A stretch of 64,000 bases of DNA, from assembly GCA_029202985.1 (NCBI GenBank), contig CP119316.1, forward strand, positions 3,087,001-3,151,000, read 5' to 3'. The translations under genes and the position numbers were made by a program. Below are positions 1-8,161 of the stretch, piece after piece (the first letter of the stretch is position 1; each line of letters opens with the position of its first letter). This DNA comes from Candidatus Andeanibacterium colombiense. Lineage in GTDB: Bacteria; Pseudomonadota; Alphaproteobacteria; Sphingomonadales; Sphingomonadaceae. The notes beneath the pieces were generated by a model. That model did no database searches. It was not told where the DNA came from and was given only the letters and a program-made list of their open reading frames with translations.

Positions 1-1
1 G

Positions 2-181
2 GTCGGCGGCGATGGGGCGGAAGCGCCGTATTTCTGCATCTGGGAAGGTGAGTTCGAAGACGGTCCCGCGGCGGGCGCCGCGATGCAGTCCGAAATCGGG
101 CAACAGGTCGCCGCCGACGTGGCGAACTATGCGACCGGCGGTTTCCAGATCGTCCACTATCCGCTTGAGAGCCTCGCGTGA
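2..181 (+). CDS. C-terminal fragment of a small protein (59 residues visible)
   Basis: The frame is open from the left edge and ends in TGA at 179-181. The visible residues include PYFCIWEGEFEDGP and end in FQIVHYPLESLA. This looks like the tail of a small dimeric alpha/beta-barrel (EthD-like) protein of the kind found among catabolic genes, but too little is present to assign it. Its stop overlaps the GTG start of the aldehyde dehydrogenase by four bases (GTGA), so the two are probably cotranscribed and translationally coupled. Confidence 0.55.
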   Translation, partial: VGGDGAEAPYFCIWEGEFEDGPAAGAAMQSEIGQQVAADVANYATGGFQIVHYPLESLA

Positions 182-1650
182 GCGCGGCGTTGCAGCTCAG
201 GCATCCCGATCGCCTGTATATCGGCGGGGAGTGGATCGCAGCCCATTCCGGCCGCCTGCTCGAGATCGTCTCGCCCGACACCGAACAGGTGGTGGCGCAT
301 GTCGCCGAGGCCGACGCGGAAGACATGGATCGTGCGGTCGCGGCTGCCCGGCAGGCTTTCGACCACGGCCCCTGGCCGTGGCTCAGCCCAAGCGAGCGGA
401 TCGCGGCGATGGAGCGGCTGGTGGCGGCACTCCGCCGCCGACACCCGGATCTCGCCGCGGCATGGTCGTTGCAGATGGGTGGGCTGGAGGCGATGGGCGG
501 CTATCTCACCGAACGTGGATCCCAGAATTTCGAGGACGCGATCCGGGTGGGGAAGGATTTTCCGTTCATCACCAAGGTGGATTCGCCCGCGGCGCCGGCT
601 TCCTATGTGGTGCACGAAGCGGTCGGGGTCGTCGCTGCGATCGCGCCCTGGAACGTGCCTTACATGATCATGGCGGCCAAGGTCGCGCCGGCGCTGCTGA
701 CGGGCTGCACGGTGGTCATGAAGCCCTCGCCGGAAACCCCGATCGAGGCCTATATCATCGCCGAATGCGCGGAGGAGGCCGGCCTTCCCGCGGGCGTGAT
801 CAATCTCGCGCCCGGCCATCGCGAGGCGGCCGATCACCTGGTCCGTAATCCCGGGGTGGACAAGGTGAGCTTCACCGGCTCCACCGCGGCTGGCAAGCAT
901 ATCGGCCAGGTCTGTGCTGCGCGGGTTGCGCGTTGCACGCTCGAGTTGGGCGGCAAGTCGGCCGCGGTAATCCTTGACGACATGCCGGCAAGCGAGGCGG
1001 CGAGCATCCTGTCCGGCGCGATCACCATGGTCAGCGGGCAGGTATGCGCCATGCTGACCCGCGCGATCGTGCCCAAGCGCCGGCACGACGAGATCGCGGA
1101 TGCGATCGTCGCCGCGATGCGCCAGGTCAGGGTCGGCCATTCGAACGATCCCGCAGCGCAAATGGGGCCGTTAGCGATGGCCCGTCAGCTCGAACGTGTG
1201 GAAAGCTATATCCAGGCCGGGATGTCCGAAGGCGCCGATCTGCTGACCGGCGGCGGACGGCCGAGCTATCTCAATCGCGGTTATTTCTTCGAGCCGACCC
1301 TGTTCGGCAATGTCGACAACGGGATGAAGATCGCCCGCGAGGAAATCTTCGGCCCGGTGCTGAGCCTGATTCCGTGCGAGGACGAAGAAGACGCGATCCG
1401 TATCGCCAACGACAGCGACTACGGCCTCAACGGCTCGGTCCTGACCCACGATGCCGACGCAGCGTGGCGTGTGGCCCGGCGCATTCGCACCGGCAATGTC
1501 GGGCAGAACGGCATGCGGACAGACTTCTCGCTGCCGTTCGGCGGCTACAAGCAGTCCGGGATCGGCCGCGAAGGCGGCCCGCAGGGCCTGATGCACTTTA
1601 TCGAGACCAAGACGATCATGCTCGACGGGGTCCCCGCCGCCGCAGACTGA
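178..1650 (+). CDS. NAD(P)-dependent aldehyde dehydrogenase
   Basis: 490-residue ALDH-superfamily enzyme that oxidises an aldehyde to the acid in the cytoplasm. The hallmark residues are present: APWNVPY with the transition-state Asn at about 159, the Rossmann-side FTGSTAAG, the general-base Glu at about 256 in LELGGK, and the nucleophile Cys at about 290 in GQVC. The C-terminal EEIFGPVL and PFGGYKQSGIGRE motifs are also intact. Length is normal for the family. The GTG start is chosen because it overlaps the preceding stop and gives a normal N-terminus. The substrate cannot be read from sequence. The neighbouring aromatic-catabolism genes suggest a ring- or side-chain-derived aldehyde, which is inference. 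A strong terminator follows the gene. Confidence 0.93.
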   Translation: MSAALQLRHPDRLYIGGEWIAAHSGRLLEIVSPDTEQVVAHVAEADAEDMDRAVAAARQAFDHGPWPWLSPSERIAAMERLVAALRRRHPDLAAAWSLQMGGLEAMGGYLTERGSQNFEDAIRVGKDFPFITKVDSPAAPASYVVHEAVGVVAAIAPWNVPYMIMAAKVAPALLTGCTVVMKPSPETPIEAYIIAECAEEAGLPAGVINLAPGHREAADHLVRNPGVDKVSFTGSTAAGKHIGQVCAARVARCTLELGGKSAAVILDDMPASEAASILSGAITMVSGQVCAMLTRAIVPKRRHDEIADAIVAAMRQVRVGHSNDPAAQMGPLAMARQLERVESYIQAGMSEGADLLTGGGRPSYLNRGYFFEPTLFGNVDNGMKIAREEIFGPVLSLIPCEDEEDAIRIANDSDYGLNGSVLTHDADAAWRVARRIRTGNVGQNGMRTDFSLPFGGYKQSGIGREGGPQGLMHFIETKTIMLDGVPAAAD

Positions 1651-1699
1651 TTGCGCAGCCACCCAAGGTGCCCGCCAAATCCACGGCGGCCACCTTTTG

Positions 1700-1731
1700 C
1701 CGGGTCCCCGCATGGGGACCCGGTCTTTTTT
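1700..1731 (+). terminator. Rho-independent terminator after the aldehyde dehydrogenase
   Basis: A perfect 10-bp stem CCGGGTCCCC/GGGGACCCGG with a GCAT tetraloop (1700-1723) is followed by TCTTTTTT. It sits 50 bp after the ALDH stop and before the SnoaL-like gene, so the latter probably has its own promoter or depends on read-through. Confidence 0.9.
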
Positions 1732-1788
1732 CGAAGGATGCGCGGGCCCGCATTTGCCCGCGTACCAAGCAAGAGGGAGGCGAATTCC

Positions 1789-2334
1789 ATGAAAGCCCCT
1801 ACCGTTGCTGCGCTGCTGCTGGCGGCTATTCCGGCCGTGCCGCTGCTCGCGCAAGACGGTGCGCTGACTCCGCAGGACTATATCGAGATCCAGGAACTCA
1901 ACGCACACTATGCGCTGGCCATAGATGAATGCACCAATGGTGGTTACGACTATGCCGATCTCTACACGCCCGATGGTACCTTCGGCTTGTCCGAAAAATG
2001 GGGCGAGCCGGGCCGCGTTGCCGCCAAGGGGCGCGATGCGCTGGCGGTGGCGGCGGGTGGCGGGCCCCAGGGTTGCCGCGATCCCAAGTCCTACATCGGC
2101 TACGGGATCAGCCACATCATCACCAACCAGATCATCGAGCCGCGCCCTGATGGTGCCTATGGCCGCAACAAGCTGATCGCGATGTCGATCGGCGGCGATC
2201 CGAACAAGAACGAAGTGCAGGGTGGCTATGAGGACCACTATGTGAAGACGCCGCAGGGCTGGCGCATACAGTCACGCGTTCACGTGTTTCCGGGCATGAA
2301 GACCTCGCTCCAGTTCGGTCCGTCGCGCCAGTAA
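1789..2334 (+). CDS. Secreted SnoaL/NTF2-like protein
   Basis: 181 residues. The N-terminus MKAPTVAALLLAAIPAVPLLAQ is a Sec signal peptide cleaved about after LLA. The mature part starts with LTPQDYIEIQELNAHYALAID, the typical first helix of SnoaL-like (NTF2-fold) domains, and ends with a strand around WRIQSRVHVF. Members include isomerases, hydrolases and non-catalytic binders, so no reaction is assigned. The ATG at 1789 is preferred over upstream in-frame codons because a GAGGGAGG ribosome site lies just before it and a clean signal peptide follows. It converges with the next gene. Confidence 0.8.
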   Translation: MKAPTVAALLLAAIPAVPLLAQDGALTPQDYIEIQELNAHYALAIDECTNGGYDYADLYTPDGTFGLSEKWGEPGRVAAKGRDALAVAAGGGPQGCRDPKSYIGYGISHIITNQIIEPRPDGAYGRNKLIAMSIGGDPNKNEVQGGYEDHYVKTPQGWRIQSRVHVFPGMKTSLQFGPSRQ

Positions 2335-2404
2335 GTGGCCGCCGCGGCGGACGTCGGAGGGAGAATGGGACGGTCACCCCGACGTTGCCACCGGGACGCC
2401 CCGC

Positions 2405-3298
2405 TCAGGCGGAGAGGGCTTCCCGCCCGCGGTTCCAGCTCAGCACCGCTTCGCTGTTGTCGCGGTCGGCGCCGAGTTGCTCGGTCGCGGTTTGCCAGCG
2501 GGAATAGATCAGTTCCAACACCGGCGTTTCGATCTGCATTTCCCTCGCCAGGTCGGCGGCGATGCGGATGTCCTTGGTCAGCAGGCCGATCTTGAAGCCG
2601 GTCGCGAACTGGCGTTCGACGACATGGCTCTTCATCACGACCTCGGTCTGGAAATTCTTGCCGGTCGAAACATTCATGATGTCGACGATCACCGACGGAT
2701 CGAGCCCGAACTGCTCGCCGATCACCAGGGCTTCGGCGGTGGCAGCGAAGCAGGCCGCGCTGACGTAGTTGTTGAGAGCCTTCATCGCATGGCCGGATCC
2801 CAGCGGCCCGGTGCGGAAGATGCGCGTGCTCATGGTCAGCAGGATCGGTTCCACGCGTGCCGCGTCGGCCTCGTCGTCCACGCCCAGCATGATGGCCAGC
2901 GTGCCGTCCGCCGCGCGGGTCATGCCTCCGGAAACGGGCGCATCGACCAGCCGGATGCCATGCCTTGCCAGTTGCTCGCCCAACTCTCGCGTGCCGACCG
3001 GCTCGGACGAGCTCATGTCGATCACCATCAACTCCGGATGCGGATTTCTCGTGAAGCCGCCTTGCTCTGCGGAAAGCAACACCTCGCGCACCACCGGTCC
3101 GGTGGGCAGCATCGCGATCACGATTTCGCAGCTGCCGAGTTGTTCCAGCGACTCCGCCGCGCGTGCACCGGTTTCTTCGACGAATTGCGCGAGCCGTGCG
3201 GCATCGGCGTCGTACGCCATTAGCTCATGCCCCGCCTTCGCGACATTGGCGGCCATCGGCCCGCCCATATTTCCAAGTCCGACAAACCCGATCTTCAT
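2405..3298 (-). CDS. Beta-hydroxyacid dehydrogenase (3-hydroxyisobutyrate dehydrogenase family)
   Basis: 297 residues. The N-terminal Rossmann fold starts MKIGFVGLGNMGGPMA (GxGxxG at residues 7-12). The substrate loop DAPVSGG lies at about 119-125, and the catalytic Lys at about 173 is in the GHAMKALNN helix. The family carries out NAD(P)-linked oxidation of 3-hydroxyacids or reduction of tartronate semialdehyde. Length and motifs are typical. It follows the CMD-like gene on the same strand after a 36-bp gap and is probably in its operon. The exact substrate is unknown. A role in processing a small hydroxyacid from ring cleavage is inferred only from context. Confidence 0.88.
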   Translation of the reverse strand: MKIGFVGLGNMGGPMAANVAKAGHELMAYDADAARLAQFVEETGARAAESLEQLGSCEIVIAMLPTGPVVREVLLSAEQGGFTRNPHPELMVIDMSSSEPVGTRELGEQLARHGIRLVDAPVSGGMTRAADGTLAIMLGVDDEADAARVEPILLTMSTRIFRTGPLGSGHAMKALNNYVSAACFAATAEALVIGEQFGLDPSVIVDIMNVSTGKNFQTEVVMKSHVVERQFATGFKIGLLTKDIRIAADLAREMQIETPVLELIYSRWQTATEQLGADRDNSEAVLSWNRGREALSA

Positions 3299-3334
3299 GA
3301 CATTCCTATCTGCTGGGAATTTGCCGACGCGCGG

Positions 3335-3715
3335 TCAGGCGGCGTCGATTTCGGCGAAAGCTTCCGCCGCGGCAGCAAACCCGTCCACCGCCGCAGGCAG
3401 TCCGCCATAGGTCATCGCATGAAGCAGGATCTCGCGTATTTCCTCGCGGCTGACCCCGTTGGCCAGCGCGCCTTTCACATGGACCTTGACCTGGTTGGGC
3501 TTGCCCATCGCGGCAAGCATCGCGATGGTCAGCATGCTGCGCAGCTTGAGATCGAGATGCGGCCGGTGCCACAATTCTCCGAAGCAGGATCGGGTCACCA
3601 GTTCCTGCAGCGGGCGCGTGAACTCGGTCGCCCCCTCGAGCTGGCGTTCGGCCCCGGCGGGACCGAACATGTGCCTGCGGAGGGCCAGGCCCCGGTCGAA
3701 ATCATTGTCAGCCAT
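3335..3715 (-). CDS. Carboxymuconolactone decarboxylase (CMD) family protein
   Basis: 126 residues from the MADNDFD start. The sequence LDLKLRSMLTIAMLAAMGKPNQVKVHVKGALANGVSREEIREILLHA... is the all-helical CMD/AhpD-like fold, with the conserved His-Val-Lys-Gly helix and the HAMTYGGLPAA segment. No CxxC pair is present, so it resembles PcaC-type decarboxylases rather than AhpD peroxidase partners. In the beta-ketoadipate route PcaC converts 4-carboxymuconolactone to an enol-lactone, but family members have wider roles. An in-frame ATG 15 bases upstream is possible. It is first in a two-gene operon with the beta-hydroxyacid dehydrogenase. Confidence 0.82.
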   Translation of the reverse strand: MADNDFDRGLALRRHMFGPAGAERQLEGATEFTRPLQELVTRSCFGELWHRPHLDLKLRSMLTIAMLAAMGKPNQVKVHVKGALANGVSREEIREILLHAMTYGGLPAAVDGFAAAAEAFAEIDAA

Positions 3716-3804
3716 ACCCACCCTCGCCAAGTGAACCAGTGATCTGCGCGAGCGCCGGGAGGCATGCGCGACTTCGCGCGCGCCCCGATCGCTCGCGAAC
3801 GCAA

Positions 3805-3819
3805 ATCATTTAACATGAT
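3805..3819. promoter_or_regulatory. Candidate operator in front of the CMD/dehydrogenase operon
   Basis: ATCAT-TTAAC-ATGAT is a perfect 5-bp inverted repeat inside a markedly AT-rich stretch (3803-3835), in contrast to the GC-rich surroundings. It lies 90-105 bp upstream of the CMD start and 58 bp beyond the stop of the MarR gene. MarR proteins bind short palindromes of this size, so this is a plausible site for the neighbouring regulator. This is inference only. Confidence 0.4.
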
Positions 3820-3876
3820 AAGTTTATTTTACAACACGGAATATCCGTGCGGGGGCAGCGGGCGGGAAGCGGGCGG

Positions 3877-4326
3877 TTATTCGACGCCCTTGATCACTGC
3901 CGAGAGCGCACGCAGCTCGTTCGCCAGCCGCTCGAGCCGCTCCGCGCCGAAGCGGTCCGAATATTCGCGCAGGATCCTCACCATCGGGCGCGCGGTCGAT
4001 TTGACCAGCTCGCGCCCTTCCTCGGACAGTGCGATCAGCATGCGCCGGCGGTCGTTTGCATCGGGTTCGCGGACCACCAGGCCTCGCTCCTCCAATTCCT
4101 TGAGAATTCGCGTAACACTGGGCGCGTGGAGCAGCCCGACCTCGGCCAGACCGGTTGCATCCGCCGCGCCGCGCTCGTTGATCACGCGCATTACGCGCCA
4201 CTGCGGCTCGGTGATATTGTGCTCGCGCAGAACCGGGCGCAGCGGCGCCAGTACCGCTTCGCGGGCCATTAGAATTGTCGCCCCCAAAGACTGTTCGAAG
4301 GGAGGAAGTTTGCGCAATCCGCTCAT
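3877..4326 (-). CDS. MarR-family regulator, HpaR-like
   Basis: 149 residues from MSGLRKLPPFEQ. The winged-helix region covers about residues 45-110 (ITEPQWRVMRVINERG, then LAEVGLLHAPSVTRILKELEERGLVVR and DRRRMLIALSEEG). The N-terminal segment before the fold resembles HpaR, the repressor of homoprotocatechuate degradation, which responds to aromatic acids. The start is chosen at 4326 because the extra upstream residues in the same frame look unlike any MarR protein. The gene reads in the same direction as the CMD and dehydrogenase genes 160 bp downstream, which are its likely targets. The ligand is unknown. Confidence 0.85.
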   Translation of the reverse strand: MSGLRKLPPFEQSLGATILMAREAVLAPLRPVLREHNITEPQWRVMRVINERGAADATGLAEVGLLHAPSVTRILKELEERGLVVREPDANDRRRMLIALSEEGRELVKSTARPMVRILREYSDRFGAERLERLANELRALSAVIKGVE

Positions 4327-4467
4327 GATGGTCTCGCAGAGATAAATCCCGCTTCGCGGCCGTTTGCCAGAACCAAAAGATGTTGCAAGCTGAAACATTG
4401 AACCGTCGGTCTGGCGCCGCTGGACGAAGTGCATCGGTTGGTGAAGCCTGCAAGGTGCGGCATCGCG

Positions 4468-4562
4468 ATGCCTCGTCCCTGCAAGCTCGGCGGAACGTCG
4501 AAGATCTGCTGTTTGAACACGGGATCGATATTTGCCACGAAACCAGGCGGTTCTGGTGGAAG
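4468..4562 (+). mobile_element. IS6-family transposase relic A (internally deleted)
   Basis: It opens with ATGCCTCGTCCC (MPRPCK), the start shared with the other IS6 relics here, then jumps in another frame to RNVEDLLFEHGIDICHET, followed by RRFWW. That segment is the N-terminal helix-turn-helix region of IS6-family transposases (compare relic D at 57.9-58.1 kb). The block between them and all of the DDE domain are missing. The relic ends 17 bp from the stop codon of the FAD monooxygenase, so it may have replaced the original gene end. Confidence 0.75.
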
Positions 4563-4578
4563 TGGGGCGGCAGCCGCG

Positions 4579-5661
4579 TCAGCGGGCGGCGCGCACGAAG
4601 TCTTGGCTGATCCGCTGTCCCGTCTGGCCCAGTCGCCGCACTTGGGGCAGCCGGGACGCCTGGTATCGCTTAAGCGCATTTATCGGATCGGCCCGCAACG
4701 CCGCGGCGTCGAGAAATCGCGCCAGGGCCAGTGCATCGTCGGCCGCCGTGGCAAAGCCATTACCGGTCATCGGCGTGCAGACGTGGGCGGCATCGCCGAC
4801 CAGACACATCCGTCCGGAAACGAGCCGGTCGGGAAGATATTCCACGACCGGTGTCCCCAGCACGGCCTTGCGCGCGATGCATTCCAGGATCGCGTCGCAC
4901 CACGGGGACGGCCAGTGCAGGCGCGCCAGCTCTGCCAGCTCCCGGAATAATTCATCGGGCATGTCATTTGGGCGCAGGGAATGGCGCACAAGGTTGCCGT
5001 CGACGGCGCCGGTCTCGCGAAGGATCGCATTGTGTCCGGCGTCGTACCAACCCCAGCCGACACGGCGCCGGCCGCGCTCCGGGCTTCCGTCGGCACTGGT
5101 CAACGGAAATCCCAGCAGCACGAACGGACCGGACTCCAAAAATTCCAGGTTTGGCGGAAACCGCACAGAAAGCGCGGACTCCTCCGCGAATCCGACCCAG
5201 GCAAGATAATCCGCGAAGACGGCATCCGGGCGCTCCGGGCTAATGTGTCGCCTGACCACGCTCTGGTAGCCGTCGGCACCGACGAGAACTGCGCCTTCGA
5301 ACCGTCGATTGTCCGAGGTCGTGGCCCAGACGCGCCCCTCTCCCTGACCGGCAGCCTCAACCCGCGCATTCTGCAGGACAAGGATGCCGGCGTCTTCGGC
5401 CGCGGCGCGCAAGCCTCGATACACCGATTGCCAAGCCTGGACGCCGGTTGCGAGCCCGCCTGGCGCGTTACGGCGACCCGTCAATTGCTCGACCAGTCCA
5501 TAGCCGACCTGAAGGGCCGCCCCGGTCCGGTCGGTATCGGTCGAACGTTCCAGCAGCGTGATCGAGAAGCCATGCCGGGACAATGCAAGACCGGTCATAA
5601 GGCCGGCGAGCGAACCTCCGACGATAAGAATGTCGCTGACGCGCTGAGGATCGGGCGACAT
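4579..5661 (-). CDS. FAD-dependent aromatic-ring monooxygenase (UbiH/salicylate-hydroxylase-like)
   Basis: 360 residues of the class A flavoprotein hydroxylase fold. The N-terminal dinucleotide motif ILIVGGSLAGLMTGLAL lies at about residues 12-28, the mid-protein VGADGYQSVVR is the DG motif that touches both FAD and NAD(P)H, and GDAAHVCTPMTGNG is the second FAD-binding GD motif. Such enzymes hydroxylate phenolic substrates using NAD(P)H and O2. It is slightly shorter than the 380-400 residues common in the family, and its 3' end lies beside IS6 relic A, so loss of a short C-terminal piece is possible. It has no same-strand partner close by, and its substrate is unknown. Confidence 0.87.
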   Translation of the reverse strand: MSPDPQRVSDILIVGGSLAGLMTGLALSRHGFSITLLERSTDTDRTGAALQVGYGLVEQLTGRRNAPGGLATGVQAWQSVYRGLRAAAEDAGILVLQNARVEAAGQGEGRVWATTSDNRRFEGAVLVGADGYQSVVRRHISPERPDAVFADYLAWVGFAEESALSVRFPPNLEFLESGPFVLLGFPLTSADGSPERGRRRVGWGWYDAGHNAILRETGAVDGNLVRHSLRPNDMPDELFRELAELARLHWPSPWCDAILECIARKAVLGTPVVEYLPDRLVSGRMCLVGDAAHVCTPMTGNGFATAADDALALARFLDAAALRADPINALKRYQASRLPQVRRLGQTGQRISQDFVRAAR

Positions 5662-5716
5662 CAGCTTTTGCAGATCAGCTGGCGCGTAGCGGGTTTAGGG
5701 ACGGTAGCTGCAACAG

Positions 5717-6373
5717 TCATGGGCAGGCGATAGCCACGGGCTCCTGTGTCGGTCCAGCGCGAAACATGCGCGGTGCTCCACCACTGCCCCGGGCGATCAC
5801 CATTGCCGCGGTTTCCTGGCGATCCCAAGGATGAGGCTCTGCCACGGCAAATGCTTCGGGCGCTTGCGGGGCGCCGTGCACCGCAAGATGATCAGGCGAA
5901 GCCACGATCACGCGTCCGGTCTCCCCCAGCTTTCGCGCGGTTAGCGAACTGTCGGACAGGGGGCCGAAGCGGATCGCCACATCCGCCTGACCGCCTGCGA
6001 CATCCACCAGCGCATCGGTGAGTGCAATGTCGATCAGGATGTGCGGAAACAGGCCGGCGAACTCGCCGAGCAGGGGCACGACGCAGAGCCGTCCGTGCGA
6101 CAGCGCCGCGCTGACCCGCAGGCGGCCGCGCGGGGCGCCTTGGTCGGCGATCTGCTGTTCCGCGTCATCGAGATCCGCGAGGATGCGCCGCGCCGCCAGC
6201 AGATAGGCCTGACCTTCGGCGGTGAGCGAGAGCGCCCGGGTCGAGCGCAGCAGCAGCCGGACGCCGAACCGGGCCTCGATCCGATCGATCGCGCGGGCGA
6301 CAGCGGAGGGGCTCATGGCAAACGCCCGTGCGGCAGCGGAAAAGCTGCCATGGTCCACTACCGCGGCGAACAA
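5717..6373 (-). pseudogene. Truncated LysR-family regulator
   Basis: The frame encodes LFAAVVDHGSFSAAARAFAMSPSAVARAIDRIE, which is the LysR winged-helix but lacks the first eight or so residues. Only TTG is available as a start, and no ATG lies in frame upstream. The effector domain begins normally (GRLRVSAALSHGRLCVVPLL, then TDALVDVAGGQADVAIRFG) but stops at 218 residues, where family members reach about 300. Damage at both ends makes loss of function likely. It lies next to the FAD monooxygenase and may once have regulated it. Confidence 0.65.
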
Positions 6374-6504
6374 TGATCGGTCCTGCTTGCGGCTGGACGA
6401 GCGCAGGCGTCGGTTGAACAGTAGCTCCGCGGCATTTCGAACTCAGCACAAACGCTCAATTTGAAGCCAGGCAAGCGCGCGCGCTAAAGTGCGCGACGAA
6501 CTGC

Positions 6505-7455
6505 TCAGGTGGTCGAGACAGTGTTGGTCAGCGTACCCAGCCCGCCGATCTCGATCGAGATCTCGCTGTCGAAACCACTGAGATTGCAGCGGGTAATGCC
6601 CGGGAGGAACGGGGCGTCGGGATCGCTGCTTTCGGTGCCGACCGCGGTGCCCATTGCGACCACGTCTCCCGGCAGCAACGTCATCGTCCGCGAGATGTGT
6701 GATAGAGCGTTGGCGACGCTCCAGACGTAATTGCCGGTGTGGTCCGAGGCCACAAGCTTCCCGCCCATATGGCAGCGGATCGTGAGCGCGGCAGGGTCCG
6801 GCACTTCATCGGCTGTTGTGATATAGGGGCCGAGCGGCGCGAAAGTGTCGCTCGCCTTGTAGCGGCCGGGGTAGGAGGTATGGCCGAAATCCTCTACCCG
6901 GGTGCCGTCTGCTTCGGTGCGATAGGCGCGGACGGTAAAACTGTCCTCGCTGCGCATGCCGATGCAGGTGACGTCGTTGACGATCGAATAGCCGAACACC
7001 GCCGCCAGCGCTTCCTCGGGCGTGGCTTCGCGCAAGGTGCGCCCGATCACCACCGCGAGTTCGGGCTCGGGATGGGTGAAGCCGAAGCTTTCCTTCAATC
7101 GGATCGCCGTGTTGTGGCCGGTGAGCGCGGTGAAGGGCTTGAGGAAGAAAGCCGGGTGGTCGGTCGGCGCCTTGACCTTGATCGCATCGAGCGAGCGGTT
7201 GTTGAGCGCGACGCAGACCAGCTTGCACGGGCGCCGGACAGGCGGGTGCCATTCGACCGCATCGGGATCGAACCGCACCAGCTTCGCCGGATCCGCCTCC
7301 GTGAGATCGCCCGCGATGCGAGCGATGTCGCCGGCCTCGATCAGCGCGATCATGTCGGCCGGGCACTCGGTGAAGCTGGCGAGATCGACCAGCGCTCCGT
7401 CGTGCTCGATACCGAGGCGGTCGGCGCCGTCGGCGCGAAAACTGGCAAGCTTCAT
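6505..7455 (-). CDS. Fumarylacetoacetate hydrolase (FAH) family enzyme
   Basis: 316 residues. The C-terminal FAH fold carries the metal-binding ExE in THPEPELAVVIG and the later Asp in YSIVNDVTCIG, with GDVVAMGTAVGTES near the end. The N-terminal MKLASFRADGADRLGIEHDGALVDL is the small cap domain. Family reactions include hydrolysis of fumarylacetoacetate or fumarylpyruvate and hydration or decarboxylation of 2-oxo-dienoates. As the last gene of the Rieske/extradiol operon it most plausibly handles the 2-hydroxydienoate left by C-C hydrolysis, the step done by MhpD in phenylpropionate breakdown. That assignment is inference. It starts 3 bp after the hydrolase stop. Confidence 0.87.
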   Translation of the reverse strand: MKLASFRADGADRLGIEHDGALVDLASFTECPADMIALIEAGDIARIAGDLTEADPAKLVRFDPDAVEWHPPVRRPCKLVCVALNNRSLDAIKVKAPTDHPAFFLKPFTALTGHNTAIRLKESFGFTHPEPELAVVIGRTLREATPEEALAAVFGYSIVNDVTCIGMRSEDSFTVRAYRTEADGTRVEDFGHTSYPGRYKASDTFAPLGPYITTADEVPDPAALTIRCHMGGKLVASDHTGNYVWSVANALSHISRTMTLLPGDVVAMGTAVGTESSDPDAPFLPGITRCNLSGFDSEISIEIGGLGTLTNTVSTT

Positions 7456-7458
7456 GTT

Positions 7459-8160
7459 CTAGAGGTCCTTCTGGCCGAGGAAATCGAGCGCGATGCCGCG
7501 GAATTCGGGCCGCGCGGTAAGGTCGAAATGGCCGACGCCGGGCAGCAGCACCTGCTCGACGCCCAGCGCGTCGATCAGGCGCGTGCCCATGCTGGCGACG
7601 AAATCCGCCCTGCCGTTGACCACTGCGACCGGGACGGCGATCGCGGCGATCTGCGCTTCGGTGAAGACCGGATTGGCAGGGCGGCGGAGGACCGCGGCAA
7701 TCGCCAGCGGGTCGTTGAGCTGTGGGTCCCAGGTATCGAGGAAGGCGCGCACCGGGGGCGGGGTGCTCTCGGTGGGGCCATGCTCGAGCGCGGCCGCGGC
7801 GGCATCGCCGATGGTTTCGGGGGCAAAGGCATTGTCGCCGATCCCGCCGAGCACCATCCGCCGGATGCGGCCGGGGAAGCGCACCGCGATATCGAGCGCG
7901 AGCTTGGCGCCGAGCGAGAAGCCGACGAGGTCGAACGTGCCATGTGGCAGGCATGGCAGCAGCGCGCCGGCAAGGTCGGCATAGTCGGCGGGATCATGCG
8001 AGGGGGAACCGCGCCCGTGGCCCGGCAGGCGCGGCATCAGCGCCTCGCGCCCGGCGGCAGCGAAAGCGGCCGCCCATCCGGGTTCAATGAAGGCCTGCTC
8101 GGGTGAACCGCCGCAGCCATGCAGCAGGACGACAGGGGGAAAAGAACGGGTGGTCGGCAT
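7459..8160 (-). CDS. Alpha/beta hydrolase, likely meta-cleavage product hydrolase
   Basis: 233 residues. The oxyanion HG motif (VVLLHGCGG) lies near residue 14, the nucleophile elbow GFSLGAK has Ser at about 82, the acid Asp is in VNGRADFV, and the base His is in GVGHFDL near the C-terminus. The start at 8160 (MPTTRSFPP) gives a normal N-terminus and lies one base past the stop of the extradiol dioxygenase. An MhpC-like role, cutting the C-C bond of the ring-fission product, follows from the position between a ring-cleavage dioxygenase and an FAH-fold enzyme. An enol-lactone hydrolase is the main alternative. Confidence 0.85.
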   Translation of the reverse strand: MPTTRSFPPVVLLHGCGGSPEQAFIEPGWAAAFAAAGREALMPRLPGHGRGSPSHDPADYADLAGALLPCLPHGTFDLVGFSLGAKLALDIAVRFPGRIRRMVLGGIGDNAFAPETIGDAAAAALEHGPTESTPPPVRAFLDTWDPQLNDPLAIAAVLRRPANPVFTEAQIAAIAVPVAVVNGRADFVASMGTRLIDALGVEQVLLPGVGHFDLTARPEFRGIALDFLGQKDL

Positions 8161-8161
8161 T

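Noticed and set aside
2351..2385. Inverted repeat ACGTCGG/CCGACGT between converging genes as a terminator
   Set aside because: The 7-bp stem has a 21-base loop and no T-run on either strand.
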